The notes under the pieces were generated by a model. That model did not search any database. It saw nothing but the letters and a program-made list of their open reading frames with translations, and had not been told where the DNA came from. Shown piece after piece: positions 16,650 to 25,697 of a DNA stretch of 64,000 nt. Each line of letters begins with the position of its first letter. Positions within the stretch are counted from its first letter, which is position 1. Position numbers and translations under genes: made by a program. Source of the stretch: Catelliglobosispora koreensis DSM 44566 (lineage in GTDB: Bacteria; Actinomycetota; Actinomycetes; Mycobacteriales; Micromonosporaceae); assembly GCF_000379685.1 (NCBI RefSeq), contig NZ_KB903272.1:522704-586703 (forward strand), read 5' to 3'.

Positions 16650-17320
16650 TACTGAGACCCCCCAAGCGATGGCGCTGCGGCCGATACCGAGGTGACGTTC
16701 TTGGCGATCTCGTCCGTGACCAGCATGAAGACCTGATCCCCATCCTGGATGACCGTGGAGGCGGTCGGCAACGTTCCGATGCCGAAGCGCATGACATAAG
16801 CCGCGCGGGTGCCGGTCGCTTGTTCAAGCAGGTGCAGTGGGTGGCCGATCCAGCCGATGTTTAGCGGCACCTCGATGATCGCGACCGTACTCGTCGGATC
16901 GCGCCACAGCTCAGCAGCGCCCTCGGGCACGAGGTGGCGCACGATCCGGTCGGCCGTCCAGCGGACGGTAGCCACGGTCGGGATGCCGAGCCGTTCGTAG
17001 ACCTCGGCGCGCCGCTGGTCGTAGATGCGGGCCACAACGCGTTTGACACCAAAGGTTTCCCGCGCGAGCCGGGCCGAGATGATGTTGGAGTTGTCGCCAC
17101 TAGACACGGCTGCGAAGGCGTCTGCCTTCTCAATGCCGGCTTGAATCAGGACATCGCGGTCGAAGCCCACCCCGGTGACGGTGATGCCGCTGAACTCCGA
17201 GGACAGGCGCCGGAACGCGTCACCGTCCTGGTCGATGATCGAGACTTGGTGCCCCTTCGCCTCGAGGCGGTGCGCTAGCGTCGAGCCGACCCGGCCGCAG
17301 CCCATGATCACGACGTGCAC
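16649..17320 (-). CDS. ceoB: TrkA-family potassium uptake regulator, first subunit
   Basis: 223 residues with MGCGRVGSTLAHRLEAKGH as the dinucleotide motif, ISSGDNSNI-type strands, and a C-terminal RCK_C domain (IDWIGHPLHLLEQATGTRAAY region). Pairs with ceoC. Starts with GTG after a GGGAGGT ribosome site. Divergent from the APC permease across about 53 bp; the same arrangement is found in M. tuberculosis (Rv2691/Rv2690c), suggesting joint control of ion or solute transport. Confidence 0.88.
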   Translation of the reverse strand: MHVVIMGCGRVGSTLAHRLEAKGHQVSIIDQDGDAFRRLSSEFSGITVTGVGFDRDVLIQAGIEKADAFAAVSSGDNSNIISARLARETFGVKRVVARIYDQRRAEVYERLGIPTVATVRWTADRIVRHLVPEGAAELWRDPTSTVAIIEVPLNIGWIGHPLHLLEQATGTRAAYVMRFGIGTLPTASTVIQDGDQVFMLVTDEIAKNVTSVSAAAPSLGGSQ

Positions 17321-17360
17321 TATTGACCTCCCTTACCCGCGCGTGGGACTGGGCTCATCA

Positions 17361-17366
17361 TAGGCT
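17361..17366 (+). promoter_or_regulatory. -10 element (TAGGCT) for the APC permease gene
   Basis: Lies exactly 7 nt before GTG 17374 and supports that start over an upstream in-frame one at 17323, which would overlap ceoB's ribosome site. Confidence 0.45.
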
Positions 17367-17373
17367 GCTCGTT

Positions 17374-19374
17374 GTGGCTAGCCCGACGTCCTTGCTCAAG
17401 CGACTCCTGCTCGGCCGACCATTCCGGTCGGACCGGCTGGCGCACACGTTGCTGCCCAAGCGTATTGCGTTGCCCATCTTCGCGTCCGACGCACTTTCCA
17501 GTGTGGCCTACGCGCCGGGCGAGATCCTGCTGACGCTGTCGCTGGCAGGGGCGGCGGCCTTCGCGTACTCGCCTTGGGTCGTGCTCGCGGTCGTCATCGT
17601 GATGGCGACGGTGGTCGCTAGCTACCGGCAGAACGTGCACGCCTACCCGAGCGGTGGCGGCGACTATGAGGTCGCCACGGTCAACCTGGGCTCCAAGGCT
17701 GGCCTGGGCGTGGCCAGCGCGCTGCTCGTCGACTATGTGCTCACGGTCGCGGTGTCGGTCAGCGCGGGCGTCGACAACTTAGGCGCGGCGGTGGGGTTCA
17801 TCGGCGAGCACAAGATGGCGTTCGCCGTCGGGCTTGTGGCCCTGTTGACAGCACTGAACCTGCGTGGCGTGCGCGAGTCCGGCGTGCTGTTCGCGGTGCC
17901 GACGTACCTGTTCATGGCCGCCATGCTGGCGTTGATTGGCTGGGGGCTGCTAAGGACCTTCGTGCTCGGTCAGGATTTGCGGGCACCGAGTGCCGACTTG
18001 GAGATCCACAGTGAGCACGGGCTCGCGGTCGGAACCAGTTTCGCCTTCATTTTCCTTCTAGTGCGCGCGTTTTCGTCAGGTTGTGCGGCGTTGACCGGTG
18101 TTGAGGCGATCTCCAACGGGGTGCCCGCGTTCAAGCCGCCGAAGAGCAAGAACGCTGCCACGACACTATTCCTCCTCGGGGCGATATCGATCGTCATGAT
18201 GATTGGCATTGTCGCGCTGAGCCTGAAGACCGGCGTCCAGTACGTCGAGAATCCGGCTACCCAGGTCGGCCCCGACTACGTCCAGCCCACGGTCACCGCA
18301 CAGCTCGCGAGCGTCATCTTCGATCACTTCAAGCCGGGCTTCTATCTGGTGATCGCGGTGACGGCGCTGATCCTCGTGCTGGCCGCCAACACCGCCTACA
18401 ACGGCTTTCCGGTGCTCGGATCGATCCTGGCGCAGGATCGCTACCTGCCACGCCAGCTGCACACCCGCGGTGATCGGCTCGCCTTCTCCAACGGCATCGT
18501 CTTCCTGGCGGTCGCCGCGATTGTCTTAATTGTCGCGTTCCGGGCTGAGACGACTCGCCTGATCCAGCTCTACATCGTCGGTGTCTTCGTATCCTTCACG
18601 CTGTCGCAGATCGGCATGCTGCGGCACTGGAACCGGCTGTTGCGTACGCAGCGGGACCCGGCCGCCCGCGCGAAGATGATCCGGGCCCGGGCCATCAACG
18701 GCTTCGGCGCGGGGATGACGGGTTTCGTGCTCCTCCTTGTGCTGGCAACGAAATTCACGCACGGCGCCTGGATTTCTATCGCCGCTATGGCGGTCATCTA
18801 CGTGATCATGGTGGCGATCCGCAAGCACTACGACCACGTCGCGCGGGAACTCGCGCCCACGGATCAGCAGCCGGTGCTGCCCGCCCGCAACCATGTCGTG
18901 ATCCTGGTCAGTAAGGTCCACCTGCCGACGCTGCGTGCCGTGGCATACGCCAAGGCGACCCGACCGGACACGATCACAGCGGTAACGGTCAATGTGGACA
19001 CGGTTGACACACGGGCGATTCAAGCCGAGTGGGAGCGCCGTGGCATGAGCGTTCCGCTGACGATTGTCGATTCGCCGTACCGTGAGATCACGCGCCCGAT
19101 CATTGATTACGTGAAGTCGTTGCGCCTCAAGTCGCCGCGCGATGTCGTGACCGTGTTCATCCCGGAATACGTCGTCGGCAAATGGTGGGAGAACCTGCTG
19201 CACAACCAGTCCGCGCTGCGCATCAAGGGACGCCTGCTGTTCGAGCCCGGTGTCATGGTGACGAGCGTGCCCTGGCAGCTCGACTCCAGCGCGAACAAGA
19301 ATCTCGACCGCATCGACCGCGACCTGGCCAGGGCGCCCGCGCGTGGTCCGCGATCCGGCTCGGAGGAGCAATGA
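17374..19374 (+). CDS. APC-superfamily amino-acid permease with soluble C-terminal domain
   Basis: 666 residues. The first 490 hold about 12 membrane helices, with the conserved opening RPFRSDRLAHTLLPKRIALPIFASDALSSVAYA seen in this actinobacterial group (Rv2690c). The last 170 residues form a soluble domain (HVVILVSKVHLPTLRAVAYAK, a USP-like strand/helix pattern) that may regulate transport. Substrate unknown; some relatives are annotated as K+ or amino-acid transporters. The ATGA overlap at the end couples it to the methyltransferase gene. Confidence 0.85.
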   Translation: MASPTSLLKRLLLGRPFRSDRLAHTLLPKRIALPIFASDALSSVAYAPGEILLTLSLAGAAAFAYSPWVVLAVVIVMATVVASYRQNVHAYPSGGGDYEVATVNLGSKAGLGVASALLVDYVLTVAVSVSAGVDNLGAAVGFIGEHKMAFAVGLVALLTALNLRGVRESGVLFAVPTYLFMAAMLALIGWGLLRTFVLGQDLRAPSADLEIHSEHGLAVGTSFAFIFLLVRAFSSGCAALTGVEAISNGVPAFKPPKSKNAATTLFLLGAISIVMMIGIVALSLKTGVQYVENPATQVGPDYVQPTVTAQLASVIFDHFKPGFYLVIAVTALILVLAANTAYNGFPVLGSILAQDRYLPRQLHTRGDRLAFSNGIVFLAVAAIVLIVAFRAETTRLIQLYIVGVFVSFTLSQIGMLRHWNRLLRTQRDPAARAKMIRARAINGFGAGMTGFVLLLVLATKFTHGAWISIAAMAVIYVIMVAIRKHYDHVARELAPTDQQPVLPARNHVVILVSKVHLPTLRAVAYAKATRPDTITAVTVNVDTVDTRAIQAEWERRGMSVPLTIVDSPYREITRPIIDYVKSLRLKSPRDVVTVFIPEYVVGKWWENLLHNQSALRIKGRLLFEPGVMVTSVPWQLDSSANKNLDRIDRDLARAPARGPRSGSEEQ

Positions 19375-20480
19375 TCGACCTGGTGATCGGCGATCGCGCC
19401 GAGGTCGAGGTCGGTGCCCCGGCCCACGGCGGGCACTGCGTGGCGCGCCACGAGGGTATCGTCTGGTTCATCCGCCATGCCCTGCCCGGGGAACGGGTCA
19501 TCGCCTCGGTTACCGAGGTCCACAAAGGATTCGTGCGGGCCGACGCGGTCGAAATCCTGGTGCCGTCGGCATCGCGCGTCCAGGCACCCTGCCCCTATGC
19601 GCGTCCTGATGCGTGCGGCGGATGCGACTTGCAGCACGCGGCGCCGCAAGCACAGCTCGACTGGAAAGCCGCCGTGGTCGAAGAACAGCTTGCCCGGCTT
19701 GGCGGGATCAAGCGGTCAGTCACCGTGGAACCCTTGCCTGGTAACGGTTTTGGCTGGCGCACCCGCGTGCGTTACCGGGTCGACGCGATAGGCCGTCCAG
19801 GGCTTTTAAAACATCGATCCAACGAGGTGGTACCCCTTGAGCGCTGCCTGATCGCCCATGAGTCGATCCAGGCGCTGGATGTGCTTCAGCGCACTTGGCC
19901 CGACCGTGACGTGATCGAGGTGGTGTCGCCCGCCAACGGCAAGGCACAGATCGTGGAAAACCAGCGGATCGTCGAGCACGCCGCCGGCCACGACTTCGAC
20001 CTCGACGCGGGCGCGTTCTGGCAGGTGCACCCGGCGGCGGCCGACACGCTCGTGGACACGGTCCTCGGCATGCTCAAGCCGCAAAGAGGGGAGCGTGCGT
20101 GGGACCTCTACGGCGGCGCTGGCCTGTTTTCCGTGGCGCTGGCTGACCGGGGCTGTGAGGTCACTCTTGTCGACATCGCGACGGAAGCGCGCTGGCCCAA
20201 CGTCACGGTGATGGAATCGCCCGTTGAGCGGGCAAGGCTGCCGAAACGCACCGATCTCGTGGTGCTCGACCCGCCACGGACGGGTGCCGGGGCACGTGTG
20301 ACGAAATTGGTAACTTCCGCCGCGCCGAGGGCTGTCGCCTATGTCGCCTGTGACCCGGCCGCGCTGGCGCGCGACCTGAAGACCTTCGCCGAGAACGGCT
20401 GGCACCTGGCTGACCTGCGCGCTTTCGACCTTTTCCCGCAGACACACCACGTCGAGTGCGTTGCTCTTTTGACGCCCTAG
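19371..20480 (+). CDS. TrmA/RlmD-family RNA 5-methyluridine methyltransferase
   Basis: 369 residues: N-terminal TRAM domain (about 1-60), a Cys cluster for an Fe-S centre (APCPYARPDACGGCDLQH), and a SAM-binding C-terminal domain with WDLYGGAGLFSVAL, DPPRTGAG and the catalytic Cys in YVACDPAALARDL. Members methylate uridine C5 in tRNA or 23S rRNA; the target cannot be read from sequence. ATG 19371 follows GGAGGA and overlaps the permease stop; a longer open frame from 19182 is discarded because it lies inside that gene. Corresponds to Rv2689c. Confidence 0.88.
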   Translation: MIDLVIGDRAEVEVGAPAHGGHCVARHEGIVWFIRHALPGERVIASVTEVHKGFVRADAVEILVPSASRVQAPCPYARPDACGGCDLQHAAPQAQLDWKAAVVEEQLARLGGIKRSVTVEPLPGNGFGWRTRVRYRVDAIGRPGLLKHRSNEVVPLERCLIAHESIQALDVLQRTWPDRDVIEVVSPANGKAQIVENQRIVEHAAGHDFDLDAGAFWQVHPAAADTLVDTVLGMLKPQRGERAWDLYGGAGLFSVALADRGCEVTLVDIATEARWPNVTVMESPVERARLPKRTDLVVLDPPRTGAGARVTKLVTSAAPRAVAYVACDPAALARDLKTFAENGWHLADLRAFDLFPQTHHVECVALLTP

Positions 20481-20529
20481 CCGAGTGAAGATCGTGTGAT
20501 CGGTCTCTAGCTGGCCTTGAGTCGCCCGA

Positions 20530-20535
20530 TAGACT
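20530..20535 (+). promoter_or_regulatory. -10 element (TAGACT) for dxs
   Basis: Eight nt before ATG 20544 and inside a short inverted repeat (GCCCGA/TCGGGC). Suggests a leaderless dxs transcript and supports 20544 over TTG 20517. Confidence 0.4.
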
Positions 20536-20543
20536 TTCGGGCT

Positions 20544-22469
20544 ATGAGTGACCGCGCCGCCCAGCCCCTGCTGAACACGATCCGTGGCCCGCAAGACCTG
20601 AAATCCTTGCCGGCTGATCAGATGTCCGTGCTGGCGGCTGAGATTCGGGACTTCCTCATCACCAAAGTCGCGCGGACGGGCGGTCATATCGGCCCCAACC
20701 TGGGTGTGGTTGAGGTCACGCTCGCGATGCACCGGGTGTTCGACTCGCCGAGCGACCGCTTCATTTTCGACACGGGCCACCAGGCTTACGTGCACAAAAT
20801 CCTCACCGGCCGCCAGGAAGGCTTTGACCTCCTGCGCCAGCGTGGTGGCCTGACCGGCTACCCCAATCAGGCTGAGAGTGAGCACGATCTCGTGGAGAAC
20901 TGCCACGCCTCCACGGCACTGTCCTATGCCGATGGCATGGCCAAGGCATACACGCTGCGCGGCGAGCCCCGCCATGTCGTCGCCGTGGTCGGCGACGGTG
21001 CGCTAACGGGCGGCATGTGCTGGGAGGCGCTGAACAACATCGCGGCGACTCGCAACCGGCTGATCATCATCGTCAACGACAACGGCCGCTCTTACGCGCC
21101 GACCATCGGCGGGCTGGCCGATCACTTGGCGTCGCTGCGCCTGAACCCGGGTTACGAGAAGGTTCTCGACCTGATCAAGGACGCGCTGGAGAAGACTCCC
21201 CTCGTGGGCAAGCCGCTGTTTGACGCGCTGCACGCGGTGAAGAAGGGCATCAAGGACGCCGTCGCCCCCCAAGCGATGTTCGAAGACCTGGGCATCAAAT
21301 ACGTCGGTCCCGTTGACGGACACGATCTGTCCGCCATGGAATCGGCCTTGCAACGGGCGAAGCGCTATGGCGGCCCGGTCATCGTGCATGCCGTGACGCA
21401 CAAGGGTTATGGCTACGCCCCGGCCGAGCAGGATGAGGCCGACCGTCTGCACGCCCCTGGCGCGTTCGAACCCGAGACCGGAAAGCCCCTGGCGGCACCG
21501 AGTCTCAAGTGGACGTCGGTCTTCGCCGACGAGCTGGTCACCCTCGCGGGCGAGCGCCCCGACCTCGTGGGCATCACCGCGGCCATGCCGGAATCCACGG
21601 GCATCGACAAGCTCGCCGCCGTTTACCCGGATCGCGCTTTCGACGTCGGCATCGCCGAGCAGCACGCCACGACGTCGGCCGCGGGGCTCGCTCTGGCGGG
21701 CATGCACCCGGTCGTCGCTATCTACGCCACGTTCCTCAACCGTGCGTTTGACCAGGTGCTGCTTGACGTAGCGCTGCACAAACTGCCGGTCACCTTCGTG
21801 CTCGACCGCGCTGGTGTCACCGGGCCTGACGGCCCCAGTCACTACGGCATCTGGGACATGTCGATTCTCGGTGTGGTGCCGGGGCTGCGCGTGGCCGCGC
21901 CACGAGACGCTGAAACCCTGCGGACAGCCCTGCGGGAGGCCGTGGGCATCAGCGATGGGCCGACCGTCGTGCGATTCCCGACGGGTTCCGTTCCGGCCGC
22001 CCTTCCGGCGCTGCGGCAGGTTGGTGGCATTGACATCCTCGCCGAGGCCGAGCGCAAAGACATCCTGCTCGTCGCGGTCGGTCCCTTCGCCCACATGGGT
22101 GTTCAGGTGGCGGCAGAGCTGGCGAAGCAGGGATATGGCGTGACCGTGGCTGACCCGCGCTGGGTTCGCCCCGTGCCGGTGGAACTCGTTGGGCTGGCGG
22201 GCAGCCACCAGCTCGTGGTGACCATTGAGGACGGTGTGCGCAACGGCGGCATCGGCGACGCGGTGGCCAAGCTGCTGCGTGACCACGAGCTTGACGTGCC
22301 CGTGCGTGACCTCGGCGTTCCGGTCCAGTGGATCGATCACGGCACGCGCGCTGAGATCCTCGCCGAGGTCGGGCTGACCACGGCAGACGTCAGCGAACGC
22401 GTGCTGAAGTGGATTAGTGCGCTCGCCGTTCCGGCCAAGCCAGGCTTAACGAGCATGACCCGCGGCTAA
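20544..22469 (+). CDS. dxs: 1-deoxy-D-xylulose-5-phosphate synthase
   Basis: 641 residues, the usual length. First enzyme of the MEP isoprenoid pathway: it joins pyruvate and glyceraldehyde 3-phosphate using thiamine diphosphate. Seen: [15 protein letters not shown], the ThDP/Mg motif [18 protein letters not shown], the pyrimidine domain [20 protein letters not shown] and the C-terminal transketolase domain. In mycobacteria the next gene is the RNase D homologue; here that gene lies 38.6 kb away, so dxs marks the left edge of an inserted or rearranged block. Confidence 0.97.
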   Translation: MSDRAAQPLLNTIRGPQDLKSLPADQMSVLAAEIRDFLITKVARTGGHIGPNLGVVEVTLAMHRVFDSPSDRFIFDTGHQAYVHKILTGRQEGFDLLRQRGGLTGYPNQAESEHDLVENCHASTALSYADGMAKAYTLRGEPRHVVAVVGDGALTGGMCWEALNNIAATRNRLIIIVNDNGRSYAPTIGGLADHLASLRLNPGYEKVLDLIKDALEKTPLVGKPLFDALHAVKKGIKDAVAPQAMFEDLGIKYVGPVDGHDLSAMESALQRAKRYGGPVIVHAVTHKGYGYAPAEQDEADRLHAPGAFEPETGKPLAAPSLKWTSVFADELVTLAGERPDLVGITAAMPESTGIDKLAAVYPDRAFDVGIAEQHATTSAAGLALAGMHPVVAIYATFLNRAFDQVLLDVALHKLPVTFVLDRAGVTGPDGPSHYGIWDMSILGVVPGLRVAAPRDAETLRTALREAVGISDGPTVVRFPTGSVPAALPALRQVGGIDILAEAERKDILLVAVGPFAHMGVQVAAELAKQGYGVTVADPRWVRPVPVELVGLAGSHQLVVTIEDGVRNGGIGDAVAKLLRDHELDVPVRDLGVPVQWIDHGTRAEILAEVGLTTADVSERVLKWISALAVPAKPGLTSMTRG

Positions 22470-22512
22470 AACCGGGGCTGCGTAACCGTTACCGCGCTGC
22501 TTGAATAGCGCG

Positions 22513-23778
22513 GTGACGGAGATTGTCATCGACCTGAGCGAGCCTGACCCGTTGGAATGCGAGCCAGCACCGCGTGCCAGCCGGCGCCAGAAGCTGGCCG
22601 CTTTGATGATCGCCGTCCTCACCGTGCTGACCGCCACGGCTGCTCAGGCCCGGCCGCAGCCCGAGCTGGTCCACCTGGTGACTTTCGATGACCCGGGTGG
22701 CCAGGGTGTTTTCGGTGCGGCCGATGGCTTGATCTTTCGCTTAGAGCGCGGGCAGGTCGTGGCTCACGCACTCGACGGATCGATTCGGTGGCGGTCGGAG
22801 ACCCGCTTTGGCAACGGGTTCGGCATCGAACGGCAGCACGCTTGGCTCATCGTGGCCGCGATGGAGGTGAGCCAAACCCAGGCCGTCTCGGTGGCGCTGG
22901 ATCCCGCGACCGGCCAGGAAAAGTGGCGCGAGCTGGGAAACGCGACGATCGCCGGGGATCTGATGGTGGTCCTGAGCAATGACGGGCGCGGCGGACCCTC
23001 GCCGGTGCGCAGGATCACCACCCAGGAAACGGTTTGGACGATCCCGCCGTACGCTATCGCCGCTGCCGATCCCGAAGCGGGCAAAGTCTTCACCCTTAGC
23101 GCGGATCAGGTGCTCACGGAATGGGAACTCGCCACCGGCGCGAAGCTGCGGTCGATCGCGGTGGCCAGCCGCGGCCTGAAGTGGCGGTTCATCGGCTGGG
23201 ACCCGGACACGATTCGCCTCTACGCCGACGGCGGTGACCTCGCGGAGGCGACGGTCATTGACCGCAAGGCGTTTCTGGAGAAGCCGCTCGGGCCGGATGA
23301 ACCGTTTGCTACCAACGATTGTGGCCCGGTGTTGTGCGCCTTTGGCCGGGATTTCGAGATGTCCATTGTGGACCGTGAGACCGGGGAGAAACTGTGGACG
23401 CCGCCTAACACCGGCGGGGCGTTTCCCACGGCGATGGGCCTGCTGATTCACCATGAGAACGGCGAGAACTGGATAGCCGACTTCCGCACCGGAGCCAGGC
23501 TGCTGGAGTTGCGTGGGTGGCAGATCGCGGCGCTGGCCGCACCACAAGGCGTCGCGCTGCTGGAGCGCAAGAGCACCGATCTCCGGCAAACGGAGTTCGC
23601 CTTGCTGGATGCCAAGGGGCTTAAGCACCTTCAGACCATCCCTTTCCGCGCGACTGGCTGCCGGATGTTTGACGATTTGCTCACCTGTCAGCTGCCCGAG
23701 CAGAAGATCGGCATATGGCGGCTATGGTGGGAGGGTGCGCGAGGTGATCATCGACCTGGGCAGCCCTCCGGCGGCTGA
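22513..23778 (+). CDS. Membrane-anchored PQQ-like beta-propeller protein (first paralogue)
   Basis: 421 residues. A short cytoplasmic leader (VTEIVIDLSEPDP), one membrane helix (about 35-52), then an extracytoplasmic domain of repeated WD/PQQ-like strands (VVAHALDGSIRWRSETR, ALDPATGQEKWREL, VDRETGEKLWTPP) as in BamB-like propellers. No catalytic residues are visible; a scaffold or sensor role is likely. Paired Cys in NDCGPVLC and GCRMFDDLLTC match positions in the next gene and probably form disulfides. Start chosen by alignment with that paralogue. It overlaps it by 44 bp and precedes a two-component system. Confidence 0.75.
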   Translation: MTEIVIDLSEPDPLECEPAPRASRRQKLAALMIAVLTVLTATAAQARPQPELVHLVTFDDPGGQGVFGAADGLIFRLERGQVVAHALDGSIRWRSETRFGNGFGIERQHAWLIVAAMEVSQTQAVSVALDPATGQEKWRELGNATIAGDLMVVLSNDGRGGPSPVRRITTQETVWTIPPYAIAAADPEAGKVFTLSADQVLTEWELATGAKLRSIAVASRGLKWRFIGWDPDTIRLYADGGDLAEATVIDRKAFLEKPLGPDEPFATNDCGPVLCAFGRDFEMSIVDRETGEKLWTPPNTGGAFPTAMGLLIHHENGENWIADFRTGARLLELRGWQIAALAAPQGVALLERKSTDLRQTEFALLDAKGLKHLQTIPFRATGCRMFDDLLTCQLPEQKIGIWRLWWEGARGDHRPGQPSGG

Positions 23779-25021
23779 GCCTGACGTCGAGATGTCCCGC
23801 CCTCTTCCTCCTTATTGGAGGAAGCTTCTCGCGGCCGTGGTGGCCGCACTCGCGTGTGTGCCTCTTCTCACCACTGCCTCGCTGCCGGAGCCCAGTCCGG
23901 TGCAGTTCCTGGCGTTCTTGCCAGGTAACAGCACTGAGGGACTCCTGATGCACCAAGGGGTGATTGTTCTTTCCGACGGGCTTGGGATGACTGGCTACGC
24001 CCCAGATGGGACGAAGCGCTGGCACATAGCCGGTGACGCGTCAGCCAGCAGGATGCAGCCGCAGCCCGCGGAGCATTTGCTGGTGCTGTCGGGGGAACGC
24101 CCAGGCGCCGGTGGCGCGGTGCCCTATTCGATCGCGATAGACCTCATCACCGGGGAACGCGTCTGGTCCAGCGATTCCTACGTGACCGTGTTCGGCGGCT
24201 ATCTCGCGGCGCTGCGCGATGACCAATCCGTTGAGGTGTTTGAGATTTCGACACTCAAGCGGGTGTTTAGCCTGCCATCTCAGCGTGCCGTCGCGCTCGA
24301 TGTCTTTCACGCCGCCAAGCCCGCGATCGTGGCGCTTGGTGTGGATGGACTCCTGCGGACCTACGAGGTGCCCTCCGGTGCTCCCGCGCACGAGCCCGTG
24401 CGGATTGACGTGCCCGCCAGCCAGGACGTCTACCTCAACCCGGGTGCCGACAAGATCGTGCTTGAGCTGATGGAACGGCAGGACGGCGGCAACGAGACCT
24501 GGCCGGGCCCGCTTTCCAGGATGGCCGTTGACCGCGGCACGCTGAACGTCTCTTACGACCAAGCGGAGCAAAACCAGTCCTACGAACGCGATTGCGGCCC
24601 GGTCATCTGCGTGCAGTCCTTCGCCAATCAGGGTGCCTCGGTTGAGGTGCTAAGCCGCGACGGCCAGACGCGCTGGCCGGTCCCACAGGATGGCTGGGTC
24701 GAGTGGCGCCATGACAGGCTCTTCCGCACGGGCCACCCGGGCGACCTCGCTGTCGTCGATCCAGCCAACGGTTCGGTCCTGGTGAACCTCGCGGGCTGGG
24801 AAATCGTCTACTCCGGCTGGCCCGGCGGCGTGGGCGGGCCGGCCCTGCTGGCCCAGCGTGGCCTGACGGGAACGCGGCTGGCCCGCCTCGGTGAGCGCGG
24901 ATTGCTGCCGATCGGCTCGATCCCGTTGCTCCCAAACGAATGCACGTATGAATCGCCTTTCTTGGCATGCACTACACAAGACGGTCAAATCGGAGTTTGG
25001 CGGGTGGCACCCGCGAGATAA
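23735..25021 (+). CDS. Membrane-anchored PQQ-like beta-propeller protein (second paralogue)
   Basis: 428 residues with the same plan as its neighbour: leader VREVIIDLGSPP, one membrane helix (about 32-50), then a beta-propeller (MTGYAPDGTKRWHIAGD, ITGERVWSSDSY, VVDPANGSVLVNLAG). Conserved Cys pairs (RDCGPVIC; ECTYESPFLAC) align with the first paralogue, although most of the sequence has diverged, so the duplication is old. GTG 23735 or GTG 23744 are both possible; the latter has GGGAGGG 8 nt upstream. Ten bp after the stop begins the response regulator, so the propellers may feed the two-component system. Confidence 0.75.
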   Translation: MREVIIDLGSPPAAEPDVEMSRPLPPYWRKLLAAVVAALACVPLLTTASLPEPSPVQFLAFLPGNSTEGLLMHQGVIVLSDGLGMTGYAPDGTKRWHIAGDASASRMQPQPAEHLLVLSGERPGAGGAVPYSIAIDLITGERVWSSDSYVTVFGGYLAALRDDQSVEVFEISTLKRVFSLPSQRAVALDVFHAAKPAIVALGVDGLLRTYEVPSGAPAHEPVRIDVPASQDVYLNPGADKIVLELMERQDGGNETWPGPLSRMAVDRGTLNVSYDQAEQNQSYERDCGPVICVQSFANQGASVEVLSRDGQTRWPVPQDGWVEWRHDRLFRTGHPGDLAVVDPANGSVLVNLAGWEIVYSGWPGGVGGPALLAQRGLTGTRLARLGERGLLPIGSIPLLPNECTYESPFLACTTQDGQIGVWRVAPAR

Positions 25022-25024
25022 CCT
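25019..25024 (+). promoter_or_regulatory. -10 element (TAACCT) for the response regulator
   Basis: Exactly 7 nt before ATG 25032 and overlapping the TAA stop of the propeller gene; a leaderless internal promoter. Confidence 0.45.
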
Positions 25025-25031
25025 GCCAGCC

Positions 25032-25697
25032 ATGCGGGTGCTGGTAGTGGAAGACGAACAGGCGCTAGCCGATGCCATCGTGCGCGGTTTGCGAAGGCAT
25101 GGCCTGGCTGTCGATGTGGCCTATGACGGCAGCACCGGACACGAGATGGCCTTTGTTACGCGCTATGACGTCGTGGTGCTCGACCGCGACCTGCCTGGGA
25201 TGCACGGCGATCAGCTCTGTGCCGAGCTGGTCGGTTCCGGTGCCCTCACCCGCGTGCTCATGCTGACCGCCAGCGGCACGGTGGCTGACCGGGTCGAAGG
25301 CTTGCGGATGGGCGCCGATGACTATCTGCCCAAGCCATTCGCGTTCGACGAACTGGTCGCCCGCGTGCAGGCATTGGGCCGCCGGGCGACCCCCGTGACA
25401 CCACCGGTGCTGCGGATCGCCGACTTGGAACTCGACCCTGCCAAGCGAATCGTCATGCGAGGCGGTGCGCTGATCGATCTGTCCAATAAGGAGTTCGGAG
25501 TACTGGAGGAGCTGCTGCGGGCACGTGGGGCGGTCGTGTCGACCGAGGAGCTGCTCGAGCGGGTCTGGGACGCCAACACCGATCCGTTCACGACGATCGT
25601 ACGCGTGACGATGCGCACGCTGCGCATGAAGATTGGCCAGCCACCGCTCATCGAAACCCTTGTCGGGGCTGGCTATCGCGTGGTCGAGCCGTCATGA
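25032..25697 (+). CDS. OmpR-family response regulator
   Basis: 221 residues. Receiver domain 1-115 with acidic pair Glu7/Asp8, phospho-acceptor Asp51 (VVLDRDLPG), Thr79 and Lys101 (LPKPF); then a winged-helix DNA-binding domain (about 125-221, SNKEFGVLEELLRARGAVVSTEEL, IETLVGAGYRVVEPS). Its stop overlaps the sensor kinase start by 4 bp, so the pair is co-translated. A much longer open frame upstream lies within the propeller gene and is not used. Target genes unknown; the upstream propeller genes or the small secreted protein downstream are candidates. Confidence 0.93.
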   Translation: MRVLVVEDEQALADAIVRGLRRHGLAVDVAYDGSTGHEMAFVTRYDVVVLDRDLPGMHGDQLCAELVGSGALTRVLMLTASGTVADRVEGLRMGADDYLPKPFAFDELVARVQALGRRATPVTPPVLRIADLELDPAKRIVMRGGALIDLSNKEFGVLEELLRARGAVVSTEELLERVWDANTDPFTTIVRVTMRTLRMKIGQPPLIETLVGAGYRVVEPS